DNA of 64,000 bases from Strongylocentrotus droebachiensis. Taxonomy: Eukaryota; Echinodermata; Echinoidea; Camarodonta; Strongylocentrotidae. This document shows, one piece after another, positions 1 through 12,159 of the stretch (its first letter is position 1; each line of letters starts with the position of its first letter). A program made the position numbers and the translations under genes. The notes beneath the pieces were generated by a model, which worked only from the letters and a program-made list of their open reading frames with translations, was not told the origin of the DNA and searched no databases. The stretch covers positions 1 to 64,000 of the forward strand of contig JAVYIG010007858.1 of NCBI GenBank assembly GCA_035222895.1. The letters are read 5' to 3'.

Positions 1-1545
1 GGGTGATATAGAGATAGAGAGAAAGTGAGGGAGAGAGAGAGAGAGAGGGGGATGGGGAGATGATAAAGAATGACAGAGAGAGGGAGAGGGCGAGGGAGAG
101 GGATAAGGAGATAGAGAAGTGAGGTGTGAGAGAGACAAAAAGAACAAGAAAGAGAGGGGAGAGGGGCAAGATGGTTAAAAATGAGAGAGGGAGAGGGTGA
201 TATAGAGATAGAGAGAAAGTGAGGGAGAGAGAGAGAGAGAGGGGGATGGGGAGATGATAAAGTATGACAGAGAGAGAGAGGGCGAGGGAGAGGGATTAGG
301 AGATAGAGAAGTGAGGTGTGAGAGAGACAAAAAGAACAAGAAAGAGAGGGGAGAGGGGCAAGATGGTTAAAATGAGAGAGGGAGAGGGTGATATAGAGAT
401 AGAGAGAAAGTGAGGGAGAGAGAGAGAGAGAGGGGGATGGGGAGATGATAAAGTATGACAGAGAGAGAGAGGGAGGGAGAGGGATAAGGAGATAGAGAAG
501 TGAGGTGTGAGAGAGACAAAAAGAACAAGAAAGAGAGGGGAGAGGGGCAAGATGGTTAAAAATGAGAGAGGGAGAGGGTGATATAGAGATAGAGAGAAAG
601 TGAGGGAGAGAGAGAGAGAGAGAGGGAGGGAAAGGGATTAGGAGATAGAGAAGTGAGGTGTGAGAGAGACAAAAAGAACAAGAAAGAGAGGGGAGAGGGG
701 CAAGATGGTTAAAAATGAGAGAGGGAGAGGGTGATATAGAGATAGAGAGAAAGTGAGGGAGAGAGAGAGAGAGAGGGGGATGGGGAGATGATAAAGAATG
801 ACAGAGAGAGGGAGAGGGCGAGGGAGAGGGATAAGGAGATAGAGAAGTGAGGTGTGAGAGAGACAAAAGAACAAGAAAGAGAGGGGAGAGGGGCAAGATG
901 GTTAAAAATGAGAGAGGGAGAGGGTGATATAGAGATAGAGAGAAAGTGAGGGAGAGAGAGAGAGAGAGGGGGATGGGGAGATGATAAAGTATGACAGAGA
1001 GAGAGAGGGCGAGGGAGAGGGATTAGGAGATAGAGAAGTGAGGTGTGAGAGAGACAAAAAGAACAAGAAAGAGAGGGGAGAGGGGCAAGATGGTTAAAAA
1101 TGAGAGAGGGAGAGGGTGATATAGAGATAGAGAGAAAGTGAGGGAGAGAGAGAGAGAGAGGGAGGGAAAGGGATTAGGAGATAGAGAAGTGAGGTGTGAG
1201 AGAGACAAAAAGAACAAGAAAGAGAGGGGAGAGGGGCAAGATGGTTAAAAATGAGAGAGGGAGAGGGTGATATAGAGATAGAGAGAAAGTGAGGGAGAGA
1301 GAGAGAGAGAGGGGGATGGGGAGATGATAAAGTATGACAGAGAGAGAGAGGGCGAGGGAGAGGGATTAGGAGATAGAGAAGTGAGGTGTGAGAGAGACAA
1401 AAAGAACAAGAAAGAGAGGGGAGAGGGGCAAGATGGTTAAAAATGAGAGAGGGAGAGGGTGATATAGAGATAGAGAGAAAGTGAGGGAGAGAGAGAGAGG
1501 GGGGATGGGGAGATGATAAAGTATGACAGAGAGAGGGAGAGGGAG
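1..1545. repeat. GA-rich satellite, ~192-bp monomer
   Basis: Nine monomer starts (the motif GGGTGATATAGAGATAG) lie at about 1, 195, 386, 576, 729, 922, 1114, 1265 and 1457, giving lengths of roughly 194, 191, 190, 153, 193, 192, 151 and 192 bp. The two short monomers lack the same ~40-bp segment (GGGGATGGGGAGATGATAAAG and what follows), so a long/short pattern is itself repeated. The plus strand is almost pure purine. The array begins at or before the window edge. The long reading frames on the minus strand are low-complexity Leu/Ser/Pro runs and are not genes. Confidence 0.93.
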
Positions 1546-1770
1546 AGGGGATCCGATAAGGAAGTAGAGAGATGAGGAGAAAGTAAAAAAAAGAAGGGGA
1601 AAGAGGACAGGGGAGGGAAAGATGATAGCAAATGAGAGAGAGGGAGAGGGGGGGGGGGGGGGGAGGGGGGGGGGGGGGGGAGATATCAGGGGAAAGGGGG
1701 AGGGCAGGATGACAAGAGCGACCAAAAGCCCGAGACAGACCGATGGATATCAAGAGACAGATATACATCT
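1546..1770. repeat. Polypurine and poly-G tail of the satellite
   Basis: Irregular purine-rich sequence leads into a G tract of more than 30 bases interrupted only by single A residues (about 1649-1681). It then returns to ordinary AT-rich DNA near 1770. Confidence 0.7.
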
Positions 1771-4700
1771 TAGCAGTGAGTGTGTGATTAATTGATCTGG
1801 TGATTGTTATTACCAGTGAGAAAAGCTGTTAACTTCTTCCCATTACTTAAAGGTGCTGTCAATTGGCATTCCGATAGATTACTTGTGTTAAGTGTAGCTG
1901 CTTTTTGCTTGGGGGTGGGGGGGGGGGGGGGGGGGTGTTTCATCAACTTAAATTGATTTAGATCCTAAAAATCTATTTTAATACTGAATCAATAATATTA
2001 GCGATTTTCGTCACCTAACAATGTTAAGGCTTGATGAAACGCCTCCAGGAATTGGATAAACTTTTGACCATGGGAGTCCCGAATTACGTTTATTGCAAAG
2101 AGGGGGGGGGGGGGGGGGGAGGGGTGTCATACCACGTTTGCGGATAAATTAGACAATAGCCATTAAACAAAATTGGTTTTTAGTTTTAGGTGACAAATTT
2201 CGAAAATTTAAAAACGTCAAAAGTTAGTTAACAAAATCTTAGGTAGTGGGGTGGGACTGTGACTATGCTTTATCTCGCTCACAGCCAATCATAGGCATCA
2301 TGAAAATCGATCCATACTAACGTACAAAACAAATTATTTATGTATTACCAGTCTTTAAAGATACCTGTAACACGTTCAGGGTAGTATTTTTTAAGGGCTA
2401 AACTCCATCAGATTCTCTTTTAAAACTGGCAACACCAGTATCTCTGTTATTGTTACATCTTTAAAACAAAAATGGTCACGTAGCTCTTTAGATTTTGATA
2501 GGACAGAACTATGTCAAAGCTCTTTTTTAAGGCACATTTTTTTTTTATCGAAAACTGCGCTCGACACGTTTTCTACCAAATTTCGTTGTGTCTCCTACAT
2601 GTATAGGTAATATGCAGAAGGCCGCGTTTTCTTCCAGAAAGCAGAATACTTTCATCATGGGGGGATTGTTGCCAGTTTCCTGGCGTCAAAAAGCATACTT
2701 TCAACTGAAATGTTGACACAATGTATATTGAATGTTTTTTGTCATTCTGTTGATGAATCTGGTTTATTCTTCAGGGCTCTGAAGAAAAAGTTATTGAGCA
2801 ATTCCCCCCCCCCCTAAAAAAAAAAAAAAAAAAAAAAAATATGACCGACGTTTTTGGAGGATTGATCTGTTGTATGAGAATAGGGCCAGACTGAGTGGGA
2901 TGACTGGATCACCGTCAAAGACGGGACGTTTCAGATCAAGCTTGATGAATCGACATCTCTAACTTTGACAACATTTTATAGGACATTTTGATTCCATTAG
3001 CTTTCAGCGGAACCGGGCCAGTCACGTGGATCTCTGTAAGGGACCGAATGAAGATTAATAGGTCGCAGTTGATTCCGCGCAAAGCAATGATTGATATAAA
3101 ACAGATCAAAGAAGCGATGGGGAAAGTGGGTAAAGTGGCAACTCGACCTGAAGCAGGGATAGGAAGGCCTTTCATCAACTTCTTCACTGACCCTCTCATC
3201 AATGTTGACGAGTCTTGTCCTGGGTGATGGCGCTTAGGGGGGTGGGGGGGGGGGGAGGTAAACCCTTTCCTTTCGAAAGAAGGGAAGCGTGAGCTTTAAG
3301 ACACGAGATAATCTGATGGTGTTGCATTTTATTCCCCCTTTAACTTCATTCCTCTCGCTCTCTTCCAGTTTTCTCTTTTCCTCCGTCTCTTTATTTTTCT
3401 TTTCTCTCCTAATACATTTGAAATATTCTTACCTCATTAACCCATCTTTGTAAAAAACCTGTTTTTGGGGTCTTTCTTATTCATTTTAAAAAGCCACGTT
3501 TGCTCTTTCCTCTATAATTTTTGCTATTTCATTTTTAATTTTAACTTCCAGAGTTGTATGTATACCAGTCATCTTTCTCCGTGAGAAAATGAAAAATAAT
3601 ACACAGATCCTACAACTACACTTTGTCTTTCCTGGTGGATTTACCCCACCCCTTTTTCAACCACTGTTTTAAAGAAAATTTTAAGGGTGGTATAATGCAC
3701 AAAATTACTCTGCAAAATGTCATTTTTATTTAAACGAAAAAATGATGCACTATAAAGTGGAAGGATTATTTTGTTCCAAACAAAATAATGTTCATTTGGA
3801 TAAAAAAAGGAGAGCGTTACTGCATCCATTTCAAATTTCAAATTGTATCTTTTTTGTAAACAAGCAAATCGCTTAGTCGCAATCTTAGATTGAGTACGTC
3901 CACAGATATTCTCACACGTACAAAACACATTTTCTTTGCTTGGTAACCTCTTATAGCTTGATATTTGGAAATATCTATACAATCTACAATAAATCATAGT
4001 TTATTCGTGTCTTTGAAAGTCTGCATGAATATGAATAATGTTTTCCATTAGAAAATGCTTGCCATAGATATCACTTTTTGAAGATGTGACCCCCCGGGGT
4101 GGTAATGCTTTCTTCGACCTTGGGCCCTCTCCTTCAATCTATATTTTGTGGTCCACTTCTGAAGATGAGAACGATATATCACAATGTCACTTTCGCATCA
4201 ATTGCTTCCGAAAAGAGATTCAAGAAGATCAAAGAAAAGTAAAAGTTGTTTGACCTTTCATCTTCCGGCGCCATGCTGAATTGAAACCCCCGACCTTTGT
4301 TTCCCCCGTCTTAAATGAAGGAGTGGAGAGTGGGCGGGAGAGTGAGTAAGCACGAACACATCAGGTTCTTCTTCAACAGAAATATGGTTTCATATGAAAA
4401 TGCTGCAAATAACCATCATCATACTCGTATGAAATGCACATACCTTGAGTAAAGAACTACATGAAAAGTATGTCAAGTATGCATACGTATTTCAATTATT
4501 CATGTTAACTAATTACAATTCTGATGAATCTTTCTATGTAGCCTATCATTGAAATTAGATATTGGGAACCTCCTAGCAAACTAAAAACTAGATATTACTT
4601 ACATTATAATCTATTAATCAGTTCTAATTAAATCTAACATAATTTTGTTACTAGGCTTAACGATTTTTTTTAATTTTTTTTTTTTTTTTTTTTTAAAACT

Positions 4701-5469
4701 TTGTAAATAGTGTAAATAGTTCACTACAAAACTTTAGGAATTTTATTTGTCATATATTATATATTTGAAAGGTGTTGTAACGATTCAAGCTCTATTTGCT
4801 TATGTTTCATCACCTTTGTGTGTTCATTCTTCAAACTGTATATAAGTTGCAACTTGTCTTTGATAAAACAATGTTATATTCTTTTTCTACACCTATTCAT
4901 CCATGATCCATGTAAAATTGAAAATGATTTGTTATATTATATTAATTTTTCATGTGATATTAACTTCAATGAATTGTGAAATTGTGAACATGCATAAATA
5001 AATAAATAAATAAATAAATAAAAGGAAAACAAATGATCCCATCGAAAATCATTAAGTTTTCGAAACAGCCGTTCCGTTGGAGATGTAATTAAGCGCATTT
5101 AAGAGGCAGAAGATTTAAAGGCTTCAAATCCTGGAACGAACATCTTTGCGCTCTTCTACACTTTTGAGTAGACAGAATATGGAATGCTATACGAATTATG
5201 CAGGGTATTTTAGATACTCTTGATTGAAACGGGATTTTACATCTTTTGATTTCTTCGGTTTGAATGCAACATATTTGTTTCATGTTAGAGGTCATAATGA
5301 AATATATTTTCTTTGAATCAAAGTGGCTATTCTTGCAGCGTTTACAGGGAAACAAATATAATTATTGTGAGCCTTAAGGGTTCACTTAAAATTGGACTAA
5401 ACATCTATTTCTTATTGCTTATAGGAACTTAATGTAATTATGTAGAATGTCCTGCTTGATAAAATACAA
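1771..5469. other. Non-coding stretch, no gene recognised
   Basis: It holds poly-G tracts (about 1911-1934 and 2102-2120), a poly-A run (about 2816-2839), a T run near 4670-4694 and an (AAAT)n microsatellite at 4994-5023 that could be the tail of an old retroposon. Both strands are open at about 2936-3227, but neither translation resembles a family I know. Another unremarkable minus-strand frame lies at 3641-3997. Confidence 0.5.
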
Positions 5470-5499
5470 TGAGTGATTTCAAATTGAGTGTTTAAGGTT

Positions 5500-5528
5500 G
5501 GTGTTAGTGTTTAATAAACACTAACACC
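5500..5528. repeat. Perfect 29-bp palindrome
   Basis: The arms are GGTGTTAGTGTTTA and TAAACACTAACACC around a single A. It lies just inside the left terminal repeat of the surrounding element and could extrude as a hairpin. Confidence 0.9.
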
Positions 5529-6001
5529 AGTTTAAACACCGAAATGGAAATCAGCTGGTGTTAAGGCTTTGACCTCTGAATTTCGTCAACTTCCGGTAGC
5601 TAGTGTTATCGACTTTGCATTGTCGTCTGCTGAACCGACCTTTGTGGCTGGTGTTAATATTTTACGTACAAATGCCCTATTCACTAACACAAGCCCCTAG
5701 AGATTAAGCAAATGTTGATTTCCAGTTCGGTGTTAGTGTTGTTCCCACACACAGTCAACGCACGAACGACACCAATTTATTGTCTGACGATCAAATACAA
5801 ATATGTGAAACAGGTAATTCATATATTCTTTTGTGTAAAATGAGTTATTTTATAAGACCAGAGAAATAGGTGTAGATTTATTTTGTACTTTTCATGATAT
5901 CTTTAGTTTTGATGTACTATTTTTAAATCACCGTCGTGAAATCAAGTATGTGGTGACGTCACAGCTGGTGTTAAGCTATCGACTTTGATATCGGTATCGG
6001 G

Positions 6002-6601
6002 TTCCCAATTTCAGAAATTGAAAAGGTTTTTGTCCGACCAAGAATTAGTACTTTAGATAATAAACTAAGAGAATTTCAATTCAAATTGCTTTATAAAATT
6101 GTTTATGTCAATCGTTATTTATACAGGTTTCAATTCATATTAAGTGATAAATGCTCATTTTGTGGAAAAGAAGAGGAAACATATAGGCACATATTTTTTG
6201 AATGCGAAATGGTGAGAAAATTATGGGATCAATGTAGTGATAGTTTGGATATTCCAATCCTTAAAGATATGAGCTGGAAGGAAGTTCACATTGGATTAGA
6301 CGAAATAACCGAAGATAGGCAAATGATTAATCACGTGGTTTTATTAATTAAATATTTGATATTTATTAGTAGAGAAAAAAAGAAGCCTCCAAGTATTGAA
6401 GAAATAAGAGAGAAAATATTCAAAAGTAAACAGGAAGAAAGAAAGAGTGCTACTGAACGAAAAACGTTGACGTTCCACTATAAAAAATGGGAACATCTCA
6501 AGGTAAACATGGACAATATGCAAGAAAATGCAAGGGATGAGGAAAGGGGGGGCCTGCCCGGTTCCCAGCTGTGTGTGATTGACCGGTCTCGACTGCCTTA
6601 G
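6002..6601 (+). pseudogene. 5'-truncated LINE ORF2, C-terminal zinc-binding part
   Basis: Only the extreme C-terminus of a LINE reverse-transcriptase protein is left. The frame opens at 6002 without a start codon. It contains a zf-RVT-like motif, CSFCGKEEETYRHIFFEC, near 6150-6205. It aligns by eye with 9700-10170 of the next LINE copy: both read LREFQFKLL, then the CSFC and FEC cysteines, then SWKE-HIG. This domain is typical of L1/Tx1-type LINEs, where it follows the polymerase domain. EN and RT are missing, so the copy is inactive. It sits inside the 5470-10972 element. Confidence 0.8.
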
Positions 6602-6659
6602 ACTGCCCACGTCTTCTTGTTTTGTTGTTGTTTGTTTTGTTTTCTGTTTTCGTTTTCTG

Positions 6660-7198
6660 TTTGTTGTTGTTGGTTTTGTTTTTAACGGGGGTAGGCGGTA
6701 TAACAAACTTTATTAATTCGATATAACTGAGTTGATTGTAGTCTGTACTTTGTTCCAATATGTTATAAATTGTAATATGTAATAGAGATACTAGTACTAC
6801 AGAACAAATATAGAGGGGGGGGGGGGGGTTATAACAATATTAATTCATTCAATATACTTGAGATTACTGTATTTTGTACTCTGTAATTGGTTCCAATATG
6901 TTATATATTACAATTTGTATGAATTAATATTATTTATTGAGTGAATACAATAAAGAATATTACAAAACAAAAAAACTATGGGAGGGGGGGGGGGCAGAAT
7001 AACTTATATCTTCATTCGATATTACTAAGATTGATTATACTCTGTGCGGGTTTTTTTTCCCCCATTATGTTATATAGTTAAATGATGTATGATTCGATGT
7101 TATGTATTGAATGATATAATGTAACACAGATGTACATGTATGAATTGATTGATGTATTGAATGAACACAATAAAGAACATTACAACAAAAAAAAAAAT
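6660..7198 (+). repeat. LINE 3' UTR with three G-run repeats and poly-A
   Basis: Three related blocks follow the truncated ORF. The second and third begin with runs of ten or more G (about 6816 and 6984). Each contains an ATGTTATA-type motif, and the last two end in CAATAAAGAAYATTACA. The third ends in an A tract at about 7186-7196, marking the 3' end of this LINE copy. Confidence 0.65.
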
Positions 7199-10179
7199 AA
7201 TAGCTTGGTAAATGATAGAGACTATGTTTTAAAGATGAAGGAAGAAATACAGACTTTAAAGAACAAAATGTTATCTGAGATAAAAGACAAGAGAGTATTA
7301 TGGGACTATATCAAAATGGAAATACGCAGGTTTACAACTAAATTTTCAAAGAAAAGGGCAAGGGAAAGGAAGGAAAAAATAGAAAAGCTAGAAAAAGAAA
7401 TTAAAGACTTGGAAGAGAATTTACTATCAATCAATAATGTACGTTATAAAGATATCCTTGAACAATTGAAAATTAAGAAACAACAACTAAGAGTTTTTTA
7501 TGACTATATTAATGAAGGTTTGAAAATACGATCGAGGGCCTCATGGTATGAATGTGGAGAGAAGAATACAGCATTCTTTAAACAGCTCATGGAAGCAAAT
7601 AGAAAGAAAAGTGTAATACAGAAATTAAACGTAAACGGAAAGATTGTTACTAAGGAAAAAGAAATTGTCGAGGGAATAAAACAGTTTTACAGTCAGTTGT
7701 ATACAAAATAGAAGTTGTACTAGATGGAGGTTTAGATTTTTTCCCTAGTAACCTGCCAACATTGAACGAGACCCTAAGCGGTTTAGGTGAAGAAAAGATA
7801 GTAGAAAGGGAATGTATAGAAATATTAAAAAATATGAAATTAAATAAATCATCAGGAAATGATGGCTTAAGTGTAGAGTTTTATCTTAAATTTTGGCCGG
7901 TAATTGGAGATCTAGTCCTTGCATCTTTTAATGAAGCCTTTAAACATGGAGAACTATCAGCCTCTTAGAGACAAGCAGTTATCACCTTGATACATAAAAA
8001 AGACAAAGATTCAGACTTTATTAAGAATTACAGACCGATTTCTCTTTTAAATGTGGATTATAAGATTTTAACAAAGATACTTTCAAAGAGATTGCAAGAA
8101 ATTTTACCTGATATTGTATCTTCTGATCAACTTGGCTATGTTAAGAATAGAAACATTGGAGAAGCCATAAGAATAATAGATGACATGATTTTTCATACTT
8201 CTTTTTATAAAGAAAATGCTTTTTTGATGGCCTTAGATTTTGAAAAGGCATTCGACTCCGTTTCTCATTTTTTTCTATACAAAGTTTTAAATTCATTTGG
8301 GTTTGGACCATTGTTTTGTAAATGGGTAAATATACTTTATACTAATACTGAAAGTTGTGTTATGAATGGAAACGCATCAACAGGTTATTTTAAGGTTGAA
8401 AGAGGAATTAGACAAGGAGACCCATTATCTCCATACTTGTTCATTTTATGCATTGAAATTTTAGCTCATATGATTAGAAACAATCAATTGGTAAAAGGAA
8501 TTTGTTTTGGAAATACAGAAATAAAGCAAGTATTGTATGCTGATGATATAACACTCTTCATCAAAGATATGAGTTCAGTTAAGGAAATAGAACACGTTTT
8601 AGAAGGTTTTTATAAAATATCAGGATTAAAGTTAAACAAGGATAAGACATATATTCTGCCCCTGGGCCCACAGGTGTCTAATAATACATTTTCGTTTGGG
8701 AAACTCGTAGATGCTGTTAAAATATTAGGTGTTTATTTTTCAGTTCATGTAGATACCAAAGAAAAAATGAATTATAAGGAAATATTGAGCAAAATTAAAA
8801 AACTACTGACGTGGTGGAAACAGCGTGACCTAACTTTAATGGGTAAAATTCAATTGATGAAAGTATATGGATACTCTAAATTGACTTATGTAACATCACT
8901 AATGCCAGTTCTAGAGTGGGTATACAAAGAAATGGAAGTAATATGTTTTGATTTCTTGTGGAGAGGTAAAGATAAAATTAAAAGAAGTACAATGATGTTA
9001 GACTATCAGCAGGGTGGGCTCAAAATGATGAATTTTAGGTTGTTTGTAAAAGCACAAAGAATAATGTGGATAAAAAGGCTTGTAACAGGAACTCATGATA
9101 TCAAATGGAAACAATATTTTAAATATTTAATGAGACCGATAGGAGGTAATTTAATATTTTATTGCAATTATTGGAGAGATAAAGTGAAACTTATGTTACC
9201 TTCCTTTTATCAGAATCTTCTGAAAGCATGGATAGATATGAAAGAATATGTTAAAACAAAATAGAGATACAAAGGGAATGAAATATTGTATAATAATAAT
9301 TTTATTCAACTAGAAGGTCAAACCTTATTTGAGGAAACTTTGTTTAAAAAAAATATATATCGACTTCATCACATTTGTGAAGAAAATGGAGAATTGAAAC
9401 CTGAAGCTCATTTTATAATGTTAGGTTTGAGCAGAGTGGAAATTGATAAAGTAAACAAAATTTATAAAGTAGCCCCTTATGAATGGAAACAAAATGTTCA
9501 ACCTTTAAGAAAGTCAATTCACACTGGCTTTAGTTTAGAATTTATTTTTTCAAAGAAAGTGTTTACCTTTGAAGATTTAACTGCAAAAATGGTATACAAG
9601 AGTCAAATTAAAAAGAATGTAGAAACAAACTCGGCAGGCGGCAATTTAATGACACTTTACAATATTCCAAGAAAAGAAGTAGAAAAGATATATGTTCAAC
9701 CAAGGATGTGTACCTTAAGTAGTAAACTGCGAGAATTTCAGTTCAAACTATTGCATAATATTTTATATACAAATCATCATTTACATAGATTCAGGTTCCA
9801 TGAAAATGGTTTGTGCTCATTTTGCAAAAAATTTGAAGAAACTTATCAACATGTATTCTTTGAATGTAATACAATAAAGGAAGTCTGGGGGAAATGTGGA
9901 GATAGATTTAATTTACCAATTCTGAAGAAATTATCCTGGAAAGAAATTCATATAGGAATAGATGACACTACTTTTAAAACAGAGCAATTATTGAACCACA
10001 TTTTGATTTTGATTAAATATATGATTTTCCATAGTAGAGAGAAGGGAAGCCCTCCAAAAGCAAAAGAAATAGAATATAGATTGTTGAAAAATAGAAATGA
10101 AGAGAAAAAACTTTCAATGGAAAGAGACACACTTTCAATTCATTTAAGGAAATGGGAAGCTTTGGAAAGTTTAGAATAA
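7199..10179 (+). pseudogene. Decayed L1/Tx1-like LINE ORF2 (reverse transcriptase)
   Basis: This is an ORF2-like protein for target-primed reverse transcription, lacking the N-terminal endonuclease. A charged helical linker (7202-7708) is followed by RT blocks: NYRPISLLN (about 8025), LDFEKAFDS (8233-8260), RGIRQGDPLSPYLF (about 8401) and the catalytic YADD at 8536-8547. A C-terminal zinc-binding motif CSFCKKFEETYQHVFFEC lies at about 9812-9866. Three lesions break it: a frameshift near 7709, an in-frame TAG at 7966-7968 where the family usually has Trp, and a TAG at 9262-9264. Residues around the active site look intact, so it is fairly young but dead. Assignment to L1/Tx1 rests on motif resemblance only. 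Confidence 0.85.
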
Positions 10180-10291
10180 ATGTTTTCATTTTTCTTTTTT
10201 TTTTCTTCTCAATATACAACTTCCTGACCCTCCTCTCTTCTCTCCTTTTTTTTTGTTTTCTTCTTTACTTTTGTTTGTTTGTTCGTTCTAT

Positions 10292-10886
10292 GTTGGTGTG
10301 TGTTTTGTATACTGTTGTACTTGTTCTGTGTTTAAATGTTGTGTGGGGAGGGGGGGGGGGGGGGGGGGGTAGTAGGTGTTTTGTAGCTTTTCTCTTTTTT
10401 GTATATATATATAATTTTGTTTGTCTCTAAAGGAAAATGAAGAGGTGTAACTTTTGTATGTAAATGTAAAAGATCATTGACAAATTTATAAAAACCTATG
10501 TTAAATTATTTTGTTATTTTGTATCCAATGTTTTAAATGTACAATTTTTCTTTGAGAGATACGAATAAAAACCTATGAAAACAATTTCTATGGTGGTGTG
10601 TGTTTTATATACTGTTGTACTTATTATGTGTTTAAATGTTGTGTGGGGCGGGGGGGGGGGGTAGTAGGTGTTTTGTAGCTTTTTCTCTTTTTATATATAT
10701 ATAATTTTTTTTTTTTTTGTCTCTAAAGGAAGATGAAGAGGTGTAAATTTTGTATGTAAATGTAAAAGATCATTGGCAATTTATAAAGACCTATGTTAAA
10801 TTATTTTGTTATGTTGTATAGAAATGTTATAAATGTTCAATCGTTCTTTGAGAGAAATGAATAAAAACCTATGAAAACAAAAATTT
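10292..10886 (+). repeat. LINE 3' UTR, two ~300-bp tandem repeats
   Basis: Units start at about 10292 and 10592. Each reads TTGTGTGGGG, then a G run, then TAGTAGGTGTTTTGTAGC, and each ends in GAATAAAAACCTATGAAAAC. Each carries its own AATAAA. The sequence differs from the 3' UTR at 6660-7198, but the design (G run, then AATAAA, repeated) is the same. Confidence 0.8.
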
Positions 10887-11257
10887 CATCAGCAAATTTT
10901 TCGCTCGATTTAAGAGCTCTTGACTGCTCTTAACACTAACACTAACACTAACACCCAACTCGAAATCACTCAATGTATCAACAATTTGTATTGGTCTCAA
11001 CGAACCGGCAGCGTATATGTGCCACGACACGACAGAAAAAATGGGGGCAACTCGTGGGTCATCGGGGGTCGTCGCAAGACAGTCCTACGAAATGTTTAGA
11101 ATCGTGTCATCGACTTGCCGTCGTGAGGCAAAATTGCATATGCACCTTTTTTGTTCGACAATTTTTGTTTGTGTGTGTTATCTTGTGACTGTCTTGAGTC
11201 TTTCCTATGACAGTCTTGCAACTGTCGTGTGATAAAATAACTTTGTCGTGGATACCA

Positions 11258-11416
11258 GGGCCCCGTCTTACAAAGAGTTGATATCAATCGTAACTTATTT
11301 GCGATTGATATCAATCGTAAATATGTACATAAGAGATAGGAGACTGCAAACTTGCGATTGATTGGAGGACTTACGATTGATTTGGATCGATCGTAACTCT
11401 TTGTAAGACGGGGCCC
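11258..11416. mobile_element. MITE with GGGCCCCGTCTTACAAAGAG ends
   Basis: The termini are inverted copies of GGGCCCCGTCTTACAAAGAG and its complement. Tandem GATTGATATCAATCGTAA-type units lie inside. It interrupts DNA rich in GACTGTCTTATGACTGTC-like short repeats (11190-11235 and 11440-11500). Confidence 0.85.
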
Positions 11417-11673
11417 AGAAGAATTTTGTTTAGCAAAACAATCTTAGGACTGTCGCATGACTGTCTTATGACTGTCTTATGACTATCTCACGAATACTAT
11501 ATTTCGTAAGTGGCTTGCACAATATTGCGAGTCTGTCGTGCGTTAGTCTTGCATCAGTCTTTCAACATATTTTATTTTTGTGGAGGGGTATATAGCTCTC
11601 GGGAGTCGGGAGGCATCCTGGATACAAACTTGGATTGAATTCGGGCAGAACTGTTTGATGTGCGACAGACCAG

Positions 11674-11790
11674 GTGGTGTTTCAGAAAGACTAAGATCGA
11701 CTTTAAGTTGGACTTAACTATGGCAGACCGTTCATGCAACATAGTTTAGTAAAAATTAAAGTCGATCTTAGTCTTTGTGAAACACTCCCC
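11674..11790. mobile_element. Short MITE, AAGACTAAGATCGACTTTAA family
   Basis: The left end GTGTTTCAGAAAGACTAAGA is mirrored by TCTTAGTCTTTGTGAAACAC at the right. A longer relative with the same ends lies at 31463-31751. Confidence 0.85.
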
Positions 11791-11880
11791 AGGCCTTAAA
11801 GTGTGCATTGACCCTAAATTCCCCTTTTTCTTCATATTCTTTTTGTTCATCTTGTTCTTCTCCCTTTTCTTCTTTTCTAG

Positions 11881-12048
11881 TCCATGGTGGTTGGTCTGAA
11901 TGGGCACTATGGACATCGTGCTCAGCTTCATGTGACGGTCAACGACAACGAGTTCGTATGTGTGATAACCCGTCACCCGAGCTCGGGGGTCGTTTCTGCG
12001 ATGGTGATTTGTTCACCATAGACATGTGCGGAGATTTGACATGCCCAG
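11881..12048 (+). CDS. TSP1 domain exon (internal) of a thrombospondin-repeat protein
   Basis: This 168-bp exon encodes one complete thrombospondin type-1 repeat of 56 codons. It begins after a pyrimidine-rich acceptor ending TTTTCTAG and stops at the donor CAG|GTAATA. Both junctions are phase 1, the usual arrangement for a shuffled extracellular module. The translation has the stacked tryptophans GGWSEWALW, then CSASCDG, an Arg-rich strand QRQRVRMC, and the later cysteines FCDGD and DMCGDLTC. WxxW is the known C-mannosylation context. TSP1 modules occur in secreted and extracellular-matrix proteins. Upstream exons are not recognisable in the window and probably lie before it. The exact gene is not identifiable. 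Confidence 0.88.
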
Positions 12049-12159
12049 GTAATATATTGGATAAAATATATAAAATAAATTGAATAAAACACAAATTTAG
12101 AGAGAGAAATGGACAAACGGTGATTACACATCGGAAATTGATTGGAATTTTAGGTATTT

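Larger units (their letters stand above)
5470..10972. mobile_element. DNA element with terminal inverted repeats, filled by LINEs
   Basis: The left end reads TGAGTGATTTCAAATTGAGT. The right end is its imperfect reverse complement, reading inward TGAGTGATTTCGAGTTGGGT. Both sides continue into GTGTTAGTG motifs: a palindrome at the left, and three tandem CACTAA units at 10931-10955 on the right. The element's own sequence appears to be only about 0.6 kb (5470 to about 5995, plus about 10890-10972). The rest is LINE sequence. I see no clean target-site duplication, so the superfamily is undetermined. Confidence 0.55.

Noticed and set aside
296-1768. Long minus-strand frames rich in Leu, Ser and Pro
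   Set aside because: Open only because the GA satellite lacks stop codons on that strand.
2936-3227. Overlapping open frames on both strands, about 80-90 codons each
   Set aside because: No motif or splice context supports either. Kept only as a note in the region entry.
3641-3997. 118-residue minus-strand frame
   Set aside because: AT-rich composition with no domain pattern, start context or relatives in the window.
6086-6601. Considered as an independent small host gene
   Set aside because: It aligns motif by motif with the C-terminus of the adjacent LINE ORF2 and is followed by a LINE-type 3' UTR and poly-A.
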